23,708 nt of DNA from JAZGBC01 sp036444495 (GCA_036444495.1 JAZGBC010000061.1:1-23708), one strand, 5' to 3'; counted from the stretch's first letter, positions 7,081 to 15,227 are shown. Made by a program: numbers and translations. The notes: generated by a model not told the origin, from the letters alone.

Positions 7081-8307
7081 ATGACCCTCATCACCAAATC
7101 CGCCGACCTCGAGGCCTTCTGCGGCCGCCAGACCACGGCCGACTTCGTCACGGTGGATACGGAGTTCATGCGGGACACCAGTTACTGGCCCAAGCTCTGT
7201 GTCGTGCAGGTGGGTGGGCCCGAGGAGTCCGCGGCGATCGACGCCCTGGCCCAGGGTCTCGACTTTTCGCCCCTCTTCGACCTCCTGAATAACCGCAAGC
7301 TGCTCAAGGTGTTCCACTCCGCGCGCCAGGACATGGAGATCTTCTTCCTGCTCATGAAGCGCCTGCCCGAGCCGATCTTCGACACCCAGGTGGCGGCCAT
7401 GGTCTGCGGCTTCGGCGATTCGGTTGGCTACGACACCCTGGCGCGCAAGCTGACCGGCGCCCGGATCGACAAGTCGCGGCGCTTTTCCGACTGGTCGCGC
7501 CGGCCGCTCAAGCGGGCCCAGGTGGACTACGCGCTGTCCGACGTCATTCACCTGCGCCCGGTCTATGAGAAGCTGCGCGCCCGCCTGGAGCAGACCAAGC
7601 GCACCGCCTGGCTCGACGAGGAGATGGCGGTCCTGACCAGCCCGGAGACCTATCGCCTGGAGCCCGAAACCGCGTGGCGGCGCCTTAAAACCCGCTCGGG
7701 TGACCGGCGCTATCTGGCCGTGCTGCGGACGCTGGCCGCCTGGCGCGAGACCGAGGCCCAGCGCCGCGACGTGCCGCGTAACCGGGTCCTGCGCGACGAG
7801 CCGCTGTTCGACATCGCCGCGCACCGCCCGACCACGATCGAGGAGCTGTCACGCACCCGGGGCCTGCAACGGGACATCGCACGCAGCAAGGCCGGTAAGA
7901 CATTGCTCAAGGCGGTGGCCGAGGGCCTGGCCGTGCCGGAGCGGGACTGCCCCGTGCCGCCGCCGCGCGTCGAGCACCCGGCGGGCATCGGCCCCGTGGT
8001 GGACCTGCTCAAGGTACTGCTCAAGCTGCGCTGCGAGAAGCACGAGGTGGCGCAGAAGCTGGTCGCCAGCAGCGCGGACCTGGACGCCATTGCCGCCGAC
8101 GACAAGGCCGAGGTGCGGGCGCTCGCGGGCTGGCGGCGCGAGGTCTTCGGCAGCGACGCGCTCAAGCTGAAGCACGGGCAACTGGCGCTCGGCATCGAGA
8201 ACCGGAAGATCCGTCTGGTGGCGCTCGACAAGGCGAAGAAGGGTGAGAAGGGCGGCGGGGCAACGCACCCCAAGAAGGGCGACGGCCGCGGGCCGGGGGG
8301 ACGGTGA
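7081..8307 (+). CDS. rnd: Ribonuclease D
   Basis: This 3'-5' exoribonuclease of the DEDDy class trims tRNA and other small RNA 3' ends. The 408-residue protein has the exonuclease domain (about 1-165) with all five catalytic residues: D26 and E28 (VDTEF), D84 (FHSARQDME), and Y150 with D154 (DYALSD). One HRDC domain (about 205-285) and a second helical HRDC-like region (about 295-380) follow. A Lys/Gly-rich tail of about 30 residues, probably disordered, ends the protein and extends beyond the roughly 375 residues of E. coli RNase D. ATG at 7081 is chosen over an in-frame TTG at 7045. Its stop overlaps the start of the M23 gene by GTGA, suggesting coupled translation. Confidence 0.95.
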   Translation: MTLITKSADLEAFCGRQTTADFVTVDTEFMRDTSYWPKLCVVQVGGPEESAAIDALAQGLDFSPLFDLLNNRKLLKVFHSARQDMEIFFLLMKRLPEPIFDTQVAAMVCGFGDSVGYDTLARKLTGARIDKSRRFSDWSRRPLKRAQVDYALSDVIHLRPVYEKLRARLEQTKRTAWLDEEMAVLTSPETYRLEPETAWRRLKTRSGDRRYLAVLRTLAAWRETEAQRRDVPRNRVLRDEPLFDIAAHRPTTIEELSRTRGLQRDIARSKAGKTLLKAVAEGLAVPERDCPVPPPRVEHPAGIGPVVDLLKVLLKLRCEKHEVAQKLVASSADLDAIAADDKAEVRALAGWRREVFGSDALKLKHGQLALGIENRKIRLVALDKAKKGEKGGGATHPKKGDGRGPGGR

Positions 8308-9320
8308 AAGGGCGGCCGGGCCTGGCGCTAATCCCCGCCGTCCTGCTGCTGTTCCTGGCGCAGGACGTCCAGGCCAGCGGACCGGCTCCAGTGCTGGAGC
8401 TGCCGCTCGACTGCGAGATGGGCGCGCACTGCGTGGTGCAGAACTACGTGGACCTGGCGCCGGGCCCCGAGGCCGGCGACTACACCTGCGGCCCCCTCAC
8501 CTACGACGGACACAAGGGCACCGACATCCGCGTGGCCGGCCTGCCGGAGATGGAGGCGGGCGTCGCGGTGCTGGCTGCGGCTCCCGGCGTGGTGCGCGCC
8601 ATCCGCGAGGGCATGGCCGACGTCTCGACCAAGAAGACCGGAGCCGAGGCGGTCAAGAGCCGCGAAGCGGGCAACGCCGTGGTGATTACCCACGAGGGCG
8701 GCTGGAAGACCCAGTACAGCCACATGAAGCGCGGCAGCATCGCGGTCTCCAAGGGTCAACTCATAGAGGCGGGCACGAAACTGGGCCTGATCGGCCTGTC
8801 GGGCAGCACCGAGTTTCCCCACCTGGAGTTCTCGCTCCGCCACGAGGGGAAAACGATCGATCCCTTCACCGGGCGTGGCGCGCAAAGCGGCTGCGCAGCC
8901 GAGGGCGAAGCGCTCTGGAGCCCAGGGGCCCGGACCGCGCTCGTCTACCGGGCGGGCGGCCCGCTGCTGGCCGGCTTCGCGCCGCGCGTGCCCGAGCTCG
9001 AGCGCCTGATCTCGGGCGAGGACCGCGCCGGCCGGATCGCCCAGGACGACCCGGCGCTGGTCTTCTGGGCCGTCTCCTACGGCCTGCGCAAGGACGACAA
9101 AGAGACGATCCGCATCATCGGCCCCGACGGGCGGGTCTTCGCCGAGGCCGACTCGTCCCTGCCCAAGAACAAGGCGCAGTGGATGCGCTTCGTCGGCAAG
9201 CGGCTCAAGGCAGACCGCTGGCCGCCGGGCGTCTATCGCGGCGAGTACCGCGTGACGCGCAGCGAGAACGGGCGCGAGACGGTCATCGTCGAGACCCTGC
9301 GCGAGATCGAAATCCGTTAA
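8304..9320 (+). CDS. M23-family (LytM-like) peptidoglycan metallopeptidase with an altered zinc site
   Basis: The 338-residue exported protein has a signal peptide (about 1-25, cleavage near VQAS). The M23 domain (about 65-190) carries zinc ligands H70 and D74 (GHKGTDI), the Y-x-H motif with H140 (QYSHM), and the last motif FPHLEF (171-176). In LytM-type enzymes this last motif is HxH, the first His catalytic and the second a zinc ligand; here it is H173-L-E175, so the ligand is Glu. The enzyme may still bind zinc through Glu, or it may be a non-catalytic activator. A C-terminal beta-rich domain (about 205-338) contains YRAGGPLLAGF. GTG at 8304 overlaps the RNase D stop (GTGA). It may be the third gene of the HAD-rnd-M23 run. 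Confidence 0.85.
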   Translation: MKGRPGLALIPAVLLLFLAQDVQASGPAPVLELPLDCEMGAHCVVQNYVDLAPGPEAGDYTCGPLTYDGHKGTDIRVAGLPEMEAGVAVLAAAPGVVRAIREGMADVSTKKTGAEAVKSREAGNAVVITHEGGWKTQYSHMKRGSIAVSKGQLIEAGTKLGLIGLSGSTEFPHLEFSLRHEGKTIDPFTGRGAQSGCAAEGEALWSPGARTALVYRAGGPLLAGFAPRVPELERLISGEDRAGRIAQDDPALVFWAVSYGLRKDDKETIRIIGPDGRVFAEADSSLPKNKAQWMRFVGKRLKADRWPPGVYRGEYRVTRSENGRETVIVETLREIEIR

Positions 9321-9366
9321 GCTGTGCCGGACCGCAGGGGGAAGCGCGGGCAAGACGGGGGAAGCA

Positions 9367-10032
9367 GTGCCGGAGATCATCGACCTCAGCATGCCCATCG
9401 AGGACCACTTCCGCTGGCGCGTCCTGCGCGAGCAGGAGGGCGATCTTGCCAAGGGCGATACCTTCCAGATCACCCGGCTGGCCTGGTCCATGCATTCCTT
9501 CACCCACATCGACGCGCCGCGCCACATGGTGCCGGGTGGCGACACCACCGACGAGGTGCCGCTGGAGCGCCTGATCGGCGAGGCCGTGGTCATCGATCTC
9601 TCCGGCATCGGCCCGGACACCGAGATCACGGCCGAGACGTTGGCCGCCACGGGCGCCGAGATTCACGCGGGCGACATCGCGCTGCTCAAGACCCGTTGGG
9701 ACGAGGCCCGTTCACCCGGCACGCCGGAATACTGGAGCGAGGCGCCCTATCTCTCCGCCGAGGCCTGCCGCTGGCTGCGCGGGCGCGAGATCAAGGCGCT
9801 CGGCGTCGACTTCCCCCAGGACTATCCGATCCGCGGCCTGCTCCGGGGCGAGACCGCGCCCATCGAGGACTTCGTCAGCCACCACATCCTGCTGCGCGAC
9901 GGCGTGATCCTGATCGAATACCTGTGCAACCTGGGCGCGGTCGCGGGCCCGCGCACCCTGCTCTTCGCCCTGCCGCTCAAGCTGCCCGGCGCGGACGGCG
10001 CGCCGGCCCGGGTCATCGCCTACGAGGGGTAA
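9367..10032 (+). CDS. Cyclase / kynurenine formamidase-like metal-dependent hydrolase
   Basis: The 221-residue cytosolic protein belongs to the cyclase family (PF04199), whose members include bacterial arylformamidases and other amide hydrolases. The metal motif reads HSFTHIDAPRH (43-53), giving H43, H47 and D49 as expected ligands; the Gly usually found at position 45 is Phe. Further conserved blocks are GVDFPQDYP in the middle and SHHILLRDGVILIEYL with His and Glu near the C-terminus. The substrate cannot be assigned, and no tryptophan-catabolism genes are nearby. The start is GTG at 9367, preceded by GGGGGAA at a good distance. It lies 46 bases after the M23 gene and is probably in the same transcript. 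Confidence 0.85.
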   Translation: MPEIIDLSMPIEDHFRWRVLREQEGDLAKGDTFQITRLAWSMHSFTHIDAPRHMVPGGDTTDEVPLERLIGEAVVIDLSGIGPDTEITAETLAATGAEIHAGDIALLKTRWDEARSPGTPEYWSEAPYLSAEACRWLRGREIKALGVDFPQDYPIRGLLRGETAPIEDFVSHHILLRDGVILIEYLCNLGAVAGPRTLLFALPLKLPGADGAPARVIAYEG

Positions 10033-10039
10033 ACAGCCC

Positions 10040-10067
10040 CGCGGCCGCTGCGCGCGCGCCTCGGCCG
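10040..10067. terminator. GC-rich hairpin just after the cyclase gene
   Basis: CGCGGCCG (10040-10047) pairs perfectly with CGGCCGCG (10060-10067) around a 12-base loop, starting eight bases past the stop codon. No T run follows, so it would be a 3'-end stabilising hairpin or an atypical terminator rather than a classical one. Confidence 0.3.
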
Positions 10068-10153
10068 CGCAGGCTGAAGCTTCTGGATAGGACCGAATCA
10101 AAAAAATCGCCGCCGATTGGTCTGCTTCCCGGACCGGACGCGGCGGAATCGCT

Positions 10154-10181
10154 TTGTCATGCCGCCCCCCTCGGGTAGCCT
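10154..10181 (+). promoter_or_regulatory. Candidate promoter of the SixA-like gene
   Basis: TTGTCA (10154-10159) and TAGCCT (10176-10181) are separated by 16 bases. Transcription would begin near 10188, leaving a leader of about 35 bases that contains the GGGGGAA ribosome-binding site before the GTG at 10224. Confidence 0.38.
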
Positions 10182-10223
10182 TTCTCATTCGACCACAACA
10201 AGACTCACCACGGGGGAACAAGC

Positions 10224-10763
10224 GTGAAAAGCCTCTATCTGCTGCGCCACGCCGAGGCGGCGCGCGGCAGGGCGACCGACGAGGATTTCGACTGCCCGCT
10301 CCTGCCCCGGGGGCGTGCGGCGGCGGAGCGGCTGAGCGAGACCATGGCGGCCGAAGGCATCCGTCCCGAGCTGGTGATCTGCTCCGGCGCGCGCCGGGCA
10401 CGCGAGACCTGGGAGATCCTGTCCGAGCGGCTGAGCGCCGAAGATGGCGAGCCGATCATCCTGGAAACGCTGGACGACCTCTATCTCGCCACCATGACCC
10501 AGCTCTTGACTGTCCTGCGCGCCGCGCCCGGGGACACGGAGTCCGTCCTGATGATCGGCCACAATCCGGGCCTGCAGCAGTTCGCCGGCCGTCTCGCGGG
10601 CCCGGACTCCGAGGACGGCGCCCTGCAAAAGCTGCGCAAGGGTTTACCCGGCGGCGGCTTTGTGGTGCTGAGTCTGGAGGGGGTGGACTGGGCCCGGATA
10701 AAGCCCGGCTCGGCCCGCCTGGAACGGGTCCTCTTTCCCGCCGACCTGCCGGTCCCCGGCTGA
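10224..10763 (+). CDS. sixA: SixA-like phosphohistidine phosphatase (histidine phosphatase family)
   Basis: The 179-residue protein has the branch-1 histidine phosphatase motifs: RHAE (8-11) with nucleophile His9, an Arg in SGARRARET (54-62), and the second catalytic His113 in MIGHNPGL. The small size without a cap domain is typical of SixA. In E. coli SixA removes phosphate from histidine on PTS or phosphorelay proteins; whether that holds here is inference. The start is GTG at 10224 with GGGGGAAC six to twelve bases upstream. It is separated from the cyclase gene by a 191-base spacer with its own candidate promoter. It converges with the SDR gene, 27 bases apart. Confidence 0.85.
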   Translation: MKSLYLLRHAEAARGRATDEDFDCPLLPRGRAAAERLSETMAAEGIRPELVICSGARRARETWEILSERLSAEDGEPIILETLDDLYLATMTQLLTVLRAAPGDTESVLMIGHNPGLQQFAGRLAGPDSEDGALQKLRKGLPGGGFVVLSLEGVDWARIKPGSARLERVLFPADLPVPG

Positions 10764-10790
10764 CGTTCCGCCCTCGCCCGCCGTCCCGCG

Positions 10791-11570
10791 TCAGAGCGTA
10801 CCCGGGAAGTTGCCGCCGTCGAGCAGAATGTTCTGGCCCGTGATGAAGCCCGCCTGCGTGCCGCAGAGGAAGGCGCAGGCCGCGCCGAACTCGGCCGGGT
10901 CGCCGAAGCGCCCGGCGGGGTTGCCGCTCCTGCGCTCGTTAAAGACCTCCTCGAAGGGGCGGCCCGCGTTATCGGCGGCGACCTGGATGTTGGCCCGCAA
11001 GCGGTCGGTGTCGAAGGGCCCGGGCAGCAGGTTGTTGATGGTCACGTTGTGGCGCACCGTCTTGCGCGCGATCCCGGCGACGAACCCGGTCAGCCCGGCG
11101 CGCGCGCCGTTGGACAGGCCGAGGATATCGATGGGCGCCTTGACGGCCGAGGAGGTGATGTTGACCACGCGCCCGAAGCGCCGCTCGATCATGCCGTCGA
11201 CCGTCGCCTTGATCAGCTCGATGGCGGTCAGCATGTTGGCGTCCAGCGCCTTGATCCAGTCCTCGCGCGTCCAGTCGCGGAAATCGCCGGGCGGCGGACC
11301 GCCGGCGTTGTTGATCAGGATATCCGGTTTCGGACAGGCGGAAAGCGCGGCCGCGCGGCCCGCCTCGCTGGTGATGTCGGCGGCCACCGCGTTCACCGTC
11401 ACGCCGCAGGTCTTGCGTATTTCCTCGGCCGTCGCCTCCAGCGGGCCCGGCGTGCGCGCGACGATGGTCACCTCCACCCCCTCGCCCGCCAGCGCCATGG
11501 CGCAGCCGCGCCCCAGGCCCTTGCTGGACGCGCAGACGAGCGCCGATTTTCCCTGCAAACCCAGATCCAT
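10791..11570 (-). CDS. SDR-family protein lacking the catalytic Tyr-x3-Lys
   Basis: This 259-residue Rossmann-fold protein is of the classical SDR size. The cofactor loop reads ASSKGLG (14-20) in place of TGxxxGIG, and the structural NNAG is at 87-90. The catalytic Ser is present (S140/S141 in NITSS). The position expected for YxxxK, 13 residues later, reads S153-N-G-A-R157. Ordinary SDR reductase activity is therefore doubtful, though I recall a recognisable subgroup of FabG-like proteins with this SNxxR pattern. The C-terminal FITGQNILLDGG is standard. It is the last gene of the leftward unit, 10 bases after hdaA. Confidence 0.85.
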   Translation of the reverse strand: MDLGLQGKSALVCASSKGLGRGCAMALAGEGVEVTIVARTPGPLEATAEEIRKTCGVTVNAVAADITSEAGRAAALSACPKPDILINNAGGPPPGDFRDWTREDWIKALDANMLTAIELIKATVDGMIERRFGRVVNITSSAVKAPIDILGLSNGARAGLTGFVAGIARKTVRHNVTINNLLPGPFDTDRLRANIQVAADNAGRPFEEVFNERRSGNPAGRFGDPAEFGAACAFLCGTQAGFITGQNILLDGGNFPGTL

Positions 11571-11580
11571 CCCGGCCTCC

Positions 11581-12291
11581 CTATAACTCGGCTGTCAAGG
11601 CCGTGCCTTCCAGCCGCGCCAGAACCTCGCGCGCCAGCGGCACGGTGATGCCGCGGCGTCCGGCGAGCGAGGACTCGTCGAGCGCGGCGACCATCTCCCG
11701 CGCCGCCTCGAAGGAGCGCTCCATGCGCGCCGTTAAAAAGTGAACCACCTCCGGGCTCGCCTGAAGCTGGCGGTCGGCGAAGAGCTTGACCAGCACCGCC
11801 TCGATGAGCGCGTCGTCGGGCCGCGAGAGCTCCACGGCGGGCGCCGCGCCGAGGCGCGACTGCAGGTCGGGCAGGCTCAACTCCCAACGCGCCGGCGCCG
11901 TGCGGCCGGTCAGCAGCAGGTGTCCGCCCCGCTCGGCCAGCAGGTTGTAGAGGTGCAGCAGGCGCCGCTCGCGCCCGGGACGGCCGCTCAGCCGGTCCCC
12001 AATACCGTCCAACAGGCAGGCTCGCGCCGCGCCCAGGACCTCCGGCGGCTCCTGCTCGTCGAGAACCGCGGCCTCGGCCGCTACGGCGCCGCTCAGCCCG
12101 CGCCAGACCTGGCAGAGATGGGACTTGCCGCAGCCGGGCGGACCATAGAGCGCCAGCGCCGGCGCGGGCCAGTCCGGCCAACGGTCGATCCAGGCGACCG
12201 CCACTTCGTTGCTGGGCGCCACCAGGAAATCCTCCCGGCCGAGCGCCGGGCGGTGTACCAGGTCCAACGGAAGCTGCGCCGTACCGCTCAC
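11581..12291 (-). CDS. hdaA: HdaA, DnaA-related regulator of replication initiation
   Basis: The 236-residue AAA+ protein is a DnaA paralogue without the DNA-binding domain. With the sliding clamp it stimulates ATP hydrolysis by DnaA after initiation. The N-terminus carries the clamp-binding motif QLPLDL (6-11). Walker A is GPPGCGKS (50-57) and Walker B is ACLLDGIGD (91-99), where Gly replaces the second acidic or Asn residue. Sensor 1 is LLLTGRTAPARW (125-136), PDLQSRL follows (141-147), and sensor 2 is in RMERSFEAAREMV (189-201). The start is GTG at 12291, overlapping the stop of the permease gene by GTGA; this start keeps the clamp motif at the N-terminus, as the family requires. Confidence 0.93.
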   Translation of the reverse strand: MSGTAQLPLDLVHRPALGREDFLVAPSNEVAVAWIDRWPDWPAPALALYGPPGCGKSHLCQVWRGLSGAVAAEAAVLDEQEPPEVLGAARACLLDGIGDRLSGRPGRERRLLHLYNLLAERGGHLLLTGRTAPARWELSLPDLQSRLGAAPAVELSRPDDALIEAVLVKLFADRQLQASPEVVHFLTARMERSFEAAREMVAALDESSLAGRRGITVPLAREVLARLEGTALTAEL

Positions 12292-13358
12292 CCGCCGGGC
12301 CCGCCCTCGCCGCGGTAATAGGGGCTGTCCATGTAGCGCGCGAGCGCAAAGCGCACGCCCACGCCGATCACCGCCGCCGCCGGAATGGCGAGCAGCACGC
12401 CGACGAAGCCGAACAGCGCCCCGCCGGCCAGGAGGCCGAAGATCACCCACACCGGGTGCAGGCCCACGCTGTCGCCCACCATCTTGGGGGTCAGGTAATT
12501 GCCCTCGACCGCCTGCCCGACGAAGAAGATGCCGGCCACGATGGCCACGCGTGTCCAGTCGTCGAACTGCACCAGCGCCAGCCCCACCGAAAGCAGCAGC
12601 CCGACGATGGCGCCGAAATAGGGGATGAAGGTCAGGACCCCCGCGACCATGCCGATGACGAGGCCGAAATCCAGGCCCGCGATGGTCAGCGCCAGGGCAT
12701 AGAACGACCCGAGGATCAGACAGACCGCGCCTTGCCCGCGCAGGAAACCGGCCAGGGTGCGGTCCACTGCACGCACCTGCTCGCGGATCACCTCGGCGTG
12801 ATCGTGGGGCAGCCAGGAGTCGATGCGCGAGACCAGCCGGTCCCAGTCGCGCAGCAGGTAGAAGGCGACGATCGGTGTGATGAGCAGCATGGACGCCAGG
12901 GTGGCCAGCGCCACCCCGCCGCTCACCAGGCGCCCGATCAACTTGGTCAGCCACGCAACCAGGCGTTCGGCCGAGCCGGCCACGGCGCCCTCGAAGCGCT
13001 CCACCATGGCCGGGTCGATCTTGGCTTCGATCATGGCCAGAAGGGCCGTCATCTGGTTGCGCAGGGCCTCGATGTAGCCGGGTGCGCGCTCCAGCAGGTT
13101 CGCCACCTGGCCCGCCAGAATCGGGACGAGGAGCAGAATGCTGACCACGGCGAAGATCAGGAAAAAGATCGTGAGCACCGTGGTCGCCAGCGTCCGCGAC
13201 ATCCCCCAACTTTCGAGCCTGTCGCAGATCGGGTCCAGCAGATAGGCCACCGCCATGCCCGCCACGAAAGGCAGCAGAACGCTGCGCAGCAGAAATACCG
13301 CGGCCAGAAGGATCACGAGCCCGATCAGCCAGAAGCGAAGCTGGCGTTCCACGGTCAT
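12288..13358 (-). CDS. PerM / AI-2E transporter family membrane protein
   Basis: The 356-residue protein has about seven to eight membrane segments: two N-terminal pairs (about 8-45 and 57-82), a soluble stretch (about 85-145), then segments near 146-170, 205-230, 232-265, 268-285 and 300-340. Family signatures PYFG (246-249) and NYLTPKMVG...GLHP (287-302) are intact. Members have been described as autoinducer exporters or Na+/H+ antiporters, so the substrate is uncertain. ATG at 13358 is chosen because homologues begin with a short T.ERQ.RFW segment; a GTG at 13388, 12 bases after the preceding stop, is also possible. The gene ends in a GTGA overlap with hdaA. Confidence 0.88.
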   Translation of the reverse strand: MTVERQLRFWLIGLVILLAAVFLLRSVLLPFVAGMAVAYLLDPICDRLESWGMSRTLATTVLTIFFLIFAVVSILLLVPILAGQVANLLERAPGYIEALRNQMTALLAMIEAKIDPAMVERFEGAVAGSAERLVAWLTKLIGRLVSGGVALATLASMLLITPIVAFYLLRDWDRLVSRIDSWLPHDHAEVIREQVRAVDRTLAGFLRGQGAVCLILGSFYALALTIAGLDFGLVIGMVAGVLTFIPYFGAIVGLLLSVGLALVQFDDWTRVAIVAGIFFVGQAVEGNYLTPKMVGDSVGLHPVWVIFGLLAGGALFGFVGVLLAIPAAAVIGVGVRFALARYMDSPYYRGEGGPGG

Positions 13359-13400
13359 GGCCGCGCGCGCCCGGGGTTCATGGCGCACCCCCTTGGTGGC

Positions 13401-13967
13401 TCATTGGTCTTGCTCCATGGTGATCGCCAGCCGGCCCCATTTGACCACGTAGGCCGCCCCCGAGAGCAGAGTCGTCGCCGCCACAATATAGACGAGCGCC
13501 TCGGAAACAAAGCCGAGCGCGACGTCGAAACCGAGTTCGCCGAGCACCACCGCCGCCAAGGCGATCTGCGCCGTCGTGTTCACCTTGCTGATATAGAGCG
13601 GATCCATCTTGAGCGACTGGGTCAGGGTCTGGAACAGGATCGCCCCGCCGATGATCAAAACGTCCCGGAATACTACGAGGATGACCAGCCAGGTGACCAG
13701 ATGATCCGTCTGCCCGAGCGTCACGTAGATTCCCACCAGAAGTGCCTTGTCGGCCAGCGGGTCGAGGTATTCGCCGATTTCGCTCACCACATTCAGTCGC
13801 TTGGCCAGGAATCCGTCCACGGCGTCGGAGATGCCCGCCGCCACGAACAGCCAGAAGGCCGGTTGGTACTGGCTCTGCAGGATGAGGTAAATCGTGACCG
13901 GCACGGCCAGCAGCCGCGCCAGGGTGATCATGTTGGGGATCAGCCACAGCGGATTGGGTACGCTCAC
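13401..13967 (-). CDS. CDP-alcohol phosphatidyltransferase (PgsA-like)
   Basis: The 188-residue integral membrane enzyme transfers a phosphatidyl group from CDP-diacylglycerol to an alcohol acceptor in phospholipid synthesis. The full family motif is present: D48, D51-G52, A55-K56, G65, D69 and D73 (SDAVDGFLAK followed by GEYLDPLADK). About six membrane segments are predicted. The N-terminal IPNMITLARLLAVP is like phosphatidylglycerophosphate synthases, but a cardiolipin-synthase-type role cannot be excluded, so no symbol is given. The start is GTG at 13967, overlapping the DUF2066 gene stop by GTGA. It is the second gene in the leftward unit. Confidence 0.92.
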   Translation of the reverse strand: MSVPNPLWLIPNMITLARLLAVPVTIYLILQSQYQPAFWLFVAAGISDAVDGFLAKRLNVVSEIGEYLDPLADKALLVGIYVTLGQTDHLVTWLVILVVFRDVLIIGGAILFQTLTQSLKMDPLYISKVNTTAQIALAAVVLGELGFDVALGFVSEALVYIVAATTLLSGAAYVVKWGRLAITMEQDQ

Positions 13968-15136
13968 TGGCTCGTCGGCACGGGCTGTTCGGCCGCCGGC
14001 GCGGGGGCGGACAGCGCGGCCTTGCGGGCCTCGCTCAACTCCAGTTGCCAGCCGGAGACGGGATTCAGCGAGAGCACCAGGTCGCTCTGTGCCATGGCGA
14101 GCACGAGTTGCTGTTCCTCGCCGACGAAGGTGATCTGGACTTCTGTGCGGGTGCGCGAGATGGTAGAAAGCTCGCTGAGTTGCACGGCGGCGACGGTCCC
14201 CAGGCGTTGCTTGACCTCGAGCCACTGATCCAGCCCCTCGATGGGCACCGTGACCAGGATCTCGCGCCTTGTTCCGGGGCGCAGCAGGTTGCGCTGTTTC
14301 CAGGATTCCTGGACCTCCCCGTCCACCGCTCCGGCAGCCCGGGCCAGCAGGACATCCACGGTCTCGCCGGGCTGCTGCGTATAGTTCTCGATGATGGTCT
14401 GATGGGTCTGGGCGCCCAGGCGGCTGGTGCCGACCTGGAGCGTGGCCTGGAAGGCCATGGGATCGCCCGACAATACGGCCTGAGTGATCAGCACATCGTC
14501 GGCGCCGTAGCGCCGGGCGATGGTGGAGAGGCGCTCCGCATCGCCCGCCAGCGCCTGCGCCGCATCGATAGCGGAGATATCGCCCAGATCGCCAAGAGGT
14601 ACGATCAGCGGCACCAGCCAGTCCTCGGGCCGGCGCGGGGCCCAGACCTGCCACCAGGGATTGGTCTCGTCCCACAGCCGGGCCTCGCCCTCCGGGCCAT
14701 AGACCGGCAGGACAACCACCGGCTTGCTGATGGTCTCGGCATGGACCAGTCCGGCGTCGCGCAGCAGGCCGCGCACCGGATCGGGCTTGAACCGGAAAGT
14801 CAGGCTGGCCAGGTAGCGCACGTCGGACGTACGCTCTTCGATCACCTCGAAATCCTTGACGTAGGGGACGACCTGCGGCGGTTTGAAGGGCTGAATCCGT
14901 GCCGCATCGTCGCGCGGCAGAAGGCGCGCCAAGAGCTTCTGCATGGCCAGGACATGGCCCTCGGCAAGCGCCGCCTCGCGCGCCTCGGCCGCAGTCGCCG
15001 CGGTCACGTCCACCTCGATCCCGCGCACCGTGAAGACGCGCATGTCCGCCTGCGCCCCCGCCGAGCCAGGCCCAAGCAAAAGGCCAACGGCCAAAAGGAC
15101 GGTAAACAGTGCAAACCTTGGCCGGCGAATCCACAT
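13964..15136 (-). CDS. DUF2066 domain-containing exported protein
   Basis: The 390-residue protein has a clear signal peptide (MWIRRPRF, hydrophobic 9-24, cleavage after AGAQA near 30). The mature part begins with FTVRGIEVDVTAATAAEAREAAL and includes MQKLLARLLP, both typical of DUF2066 proteins, which are periplasmic or inner-membrane-facing and of unknown function. The C-terminus is Ala/Pro-rich. ATG at 15136 is chosen because it puts the signal peptide at the N-terminus, with CCGGAA upstream; a TTG at 15172 is a weaker option. It is the first gene of the leftward unit leading to hdaA and divergent from purM. A GATAC-A-GTATC palindrome (15151-15161) lies just before its start. Confidence 0.85.
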   Translation of the reverse strand: MWIRRPRFALFTVLLAVGLLLGPGSAGAQADMRVFTVRGIEVDVTAATAAEAREAALAEGHVLAMQKLLARLLPRDDAARIQPFKPPQVVPYVKDFEVIEERTSDVRYLASLTFRFKPDPVRGLLRDAGLVHAETISKPVVVLPVYGPEGEARLWDETNPWWQVWAPRRPEDWLVPLIVPLGDLGDISAIDAAQALAGDAERLSTIARRYGADDVLITQAVLSGDPMAFQATLQVGTSRLGAQTHQTIIENYTQQPGETVDVLLARAAGAVDGEVQESWKQRNLLRPGTRREILVTVPIEGLDQWLEVKQRLGTVAAVQLSELSTISRTRTEVQITFVGEEQQLVLAMAQSDLVLSLNPVSGWQLELSEARKAALSAPAPAAEQPVPTSQ

Positions 15137-15227
15137 TGCAAAGCGTTCCGGATACAGTATCTTCGCCTCCAAATCCGCAACCCGGGCGGAGAATGAAGCC
15201 GCCGCCGGATCAGCGCCTTAATACTCC

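Noticed and set aside
8243..9574. Plus-strand open frame of 443 codons, low-complexity Arg/Gly/Pro-rich
   Set aside because: It is an out-of-frame reading across rnd, the M23 gene and the cyclase gene.
10100..10106. A-run of seven bases in the cyclase-sixA spacer as a minus-strand terminator T run
   Set aside because: No convincing stem lies next to it in the right orientation, and no minus-strand gene ends there.
12456..14228. Plus-strand open frame of 590 codons
   Set aside because: It runs antisense through the PerM, phosphatidyltransferase and DUF2066 genes, which have clear signatures. Its translation is rich in His, Gln, Asp and Arg with no recognisable domain.
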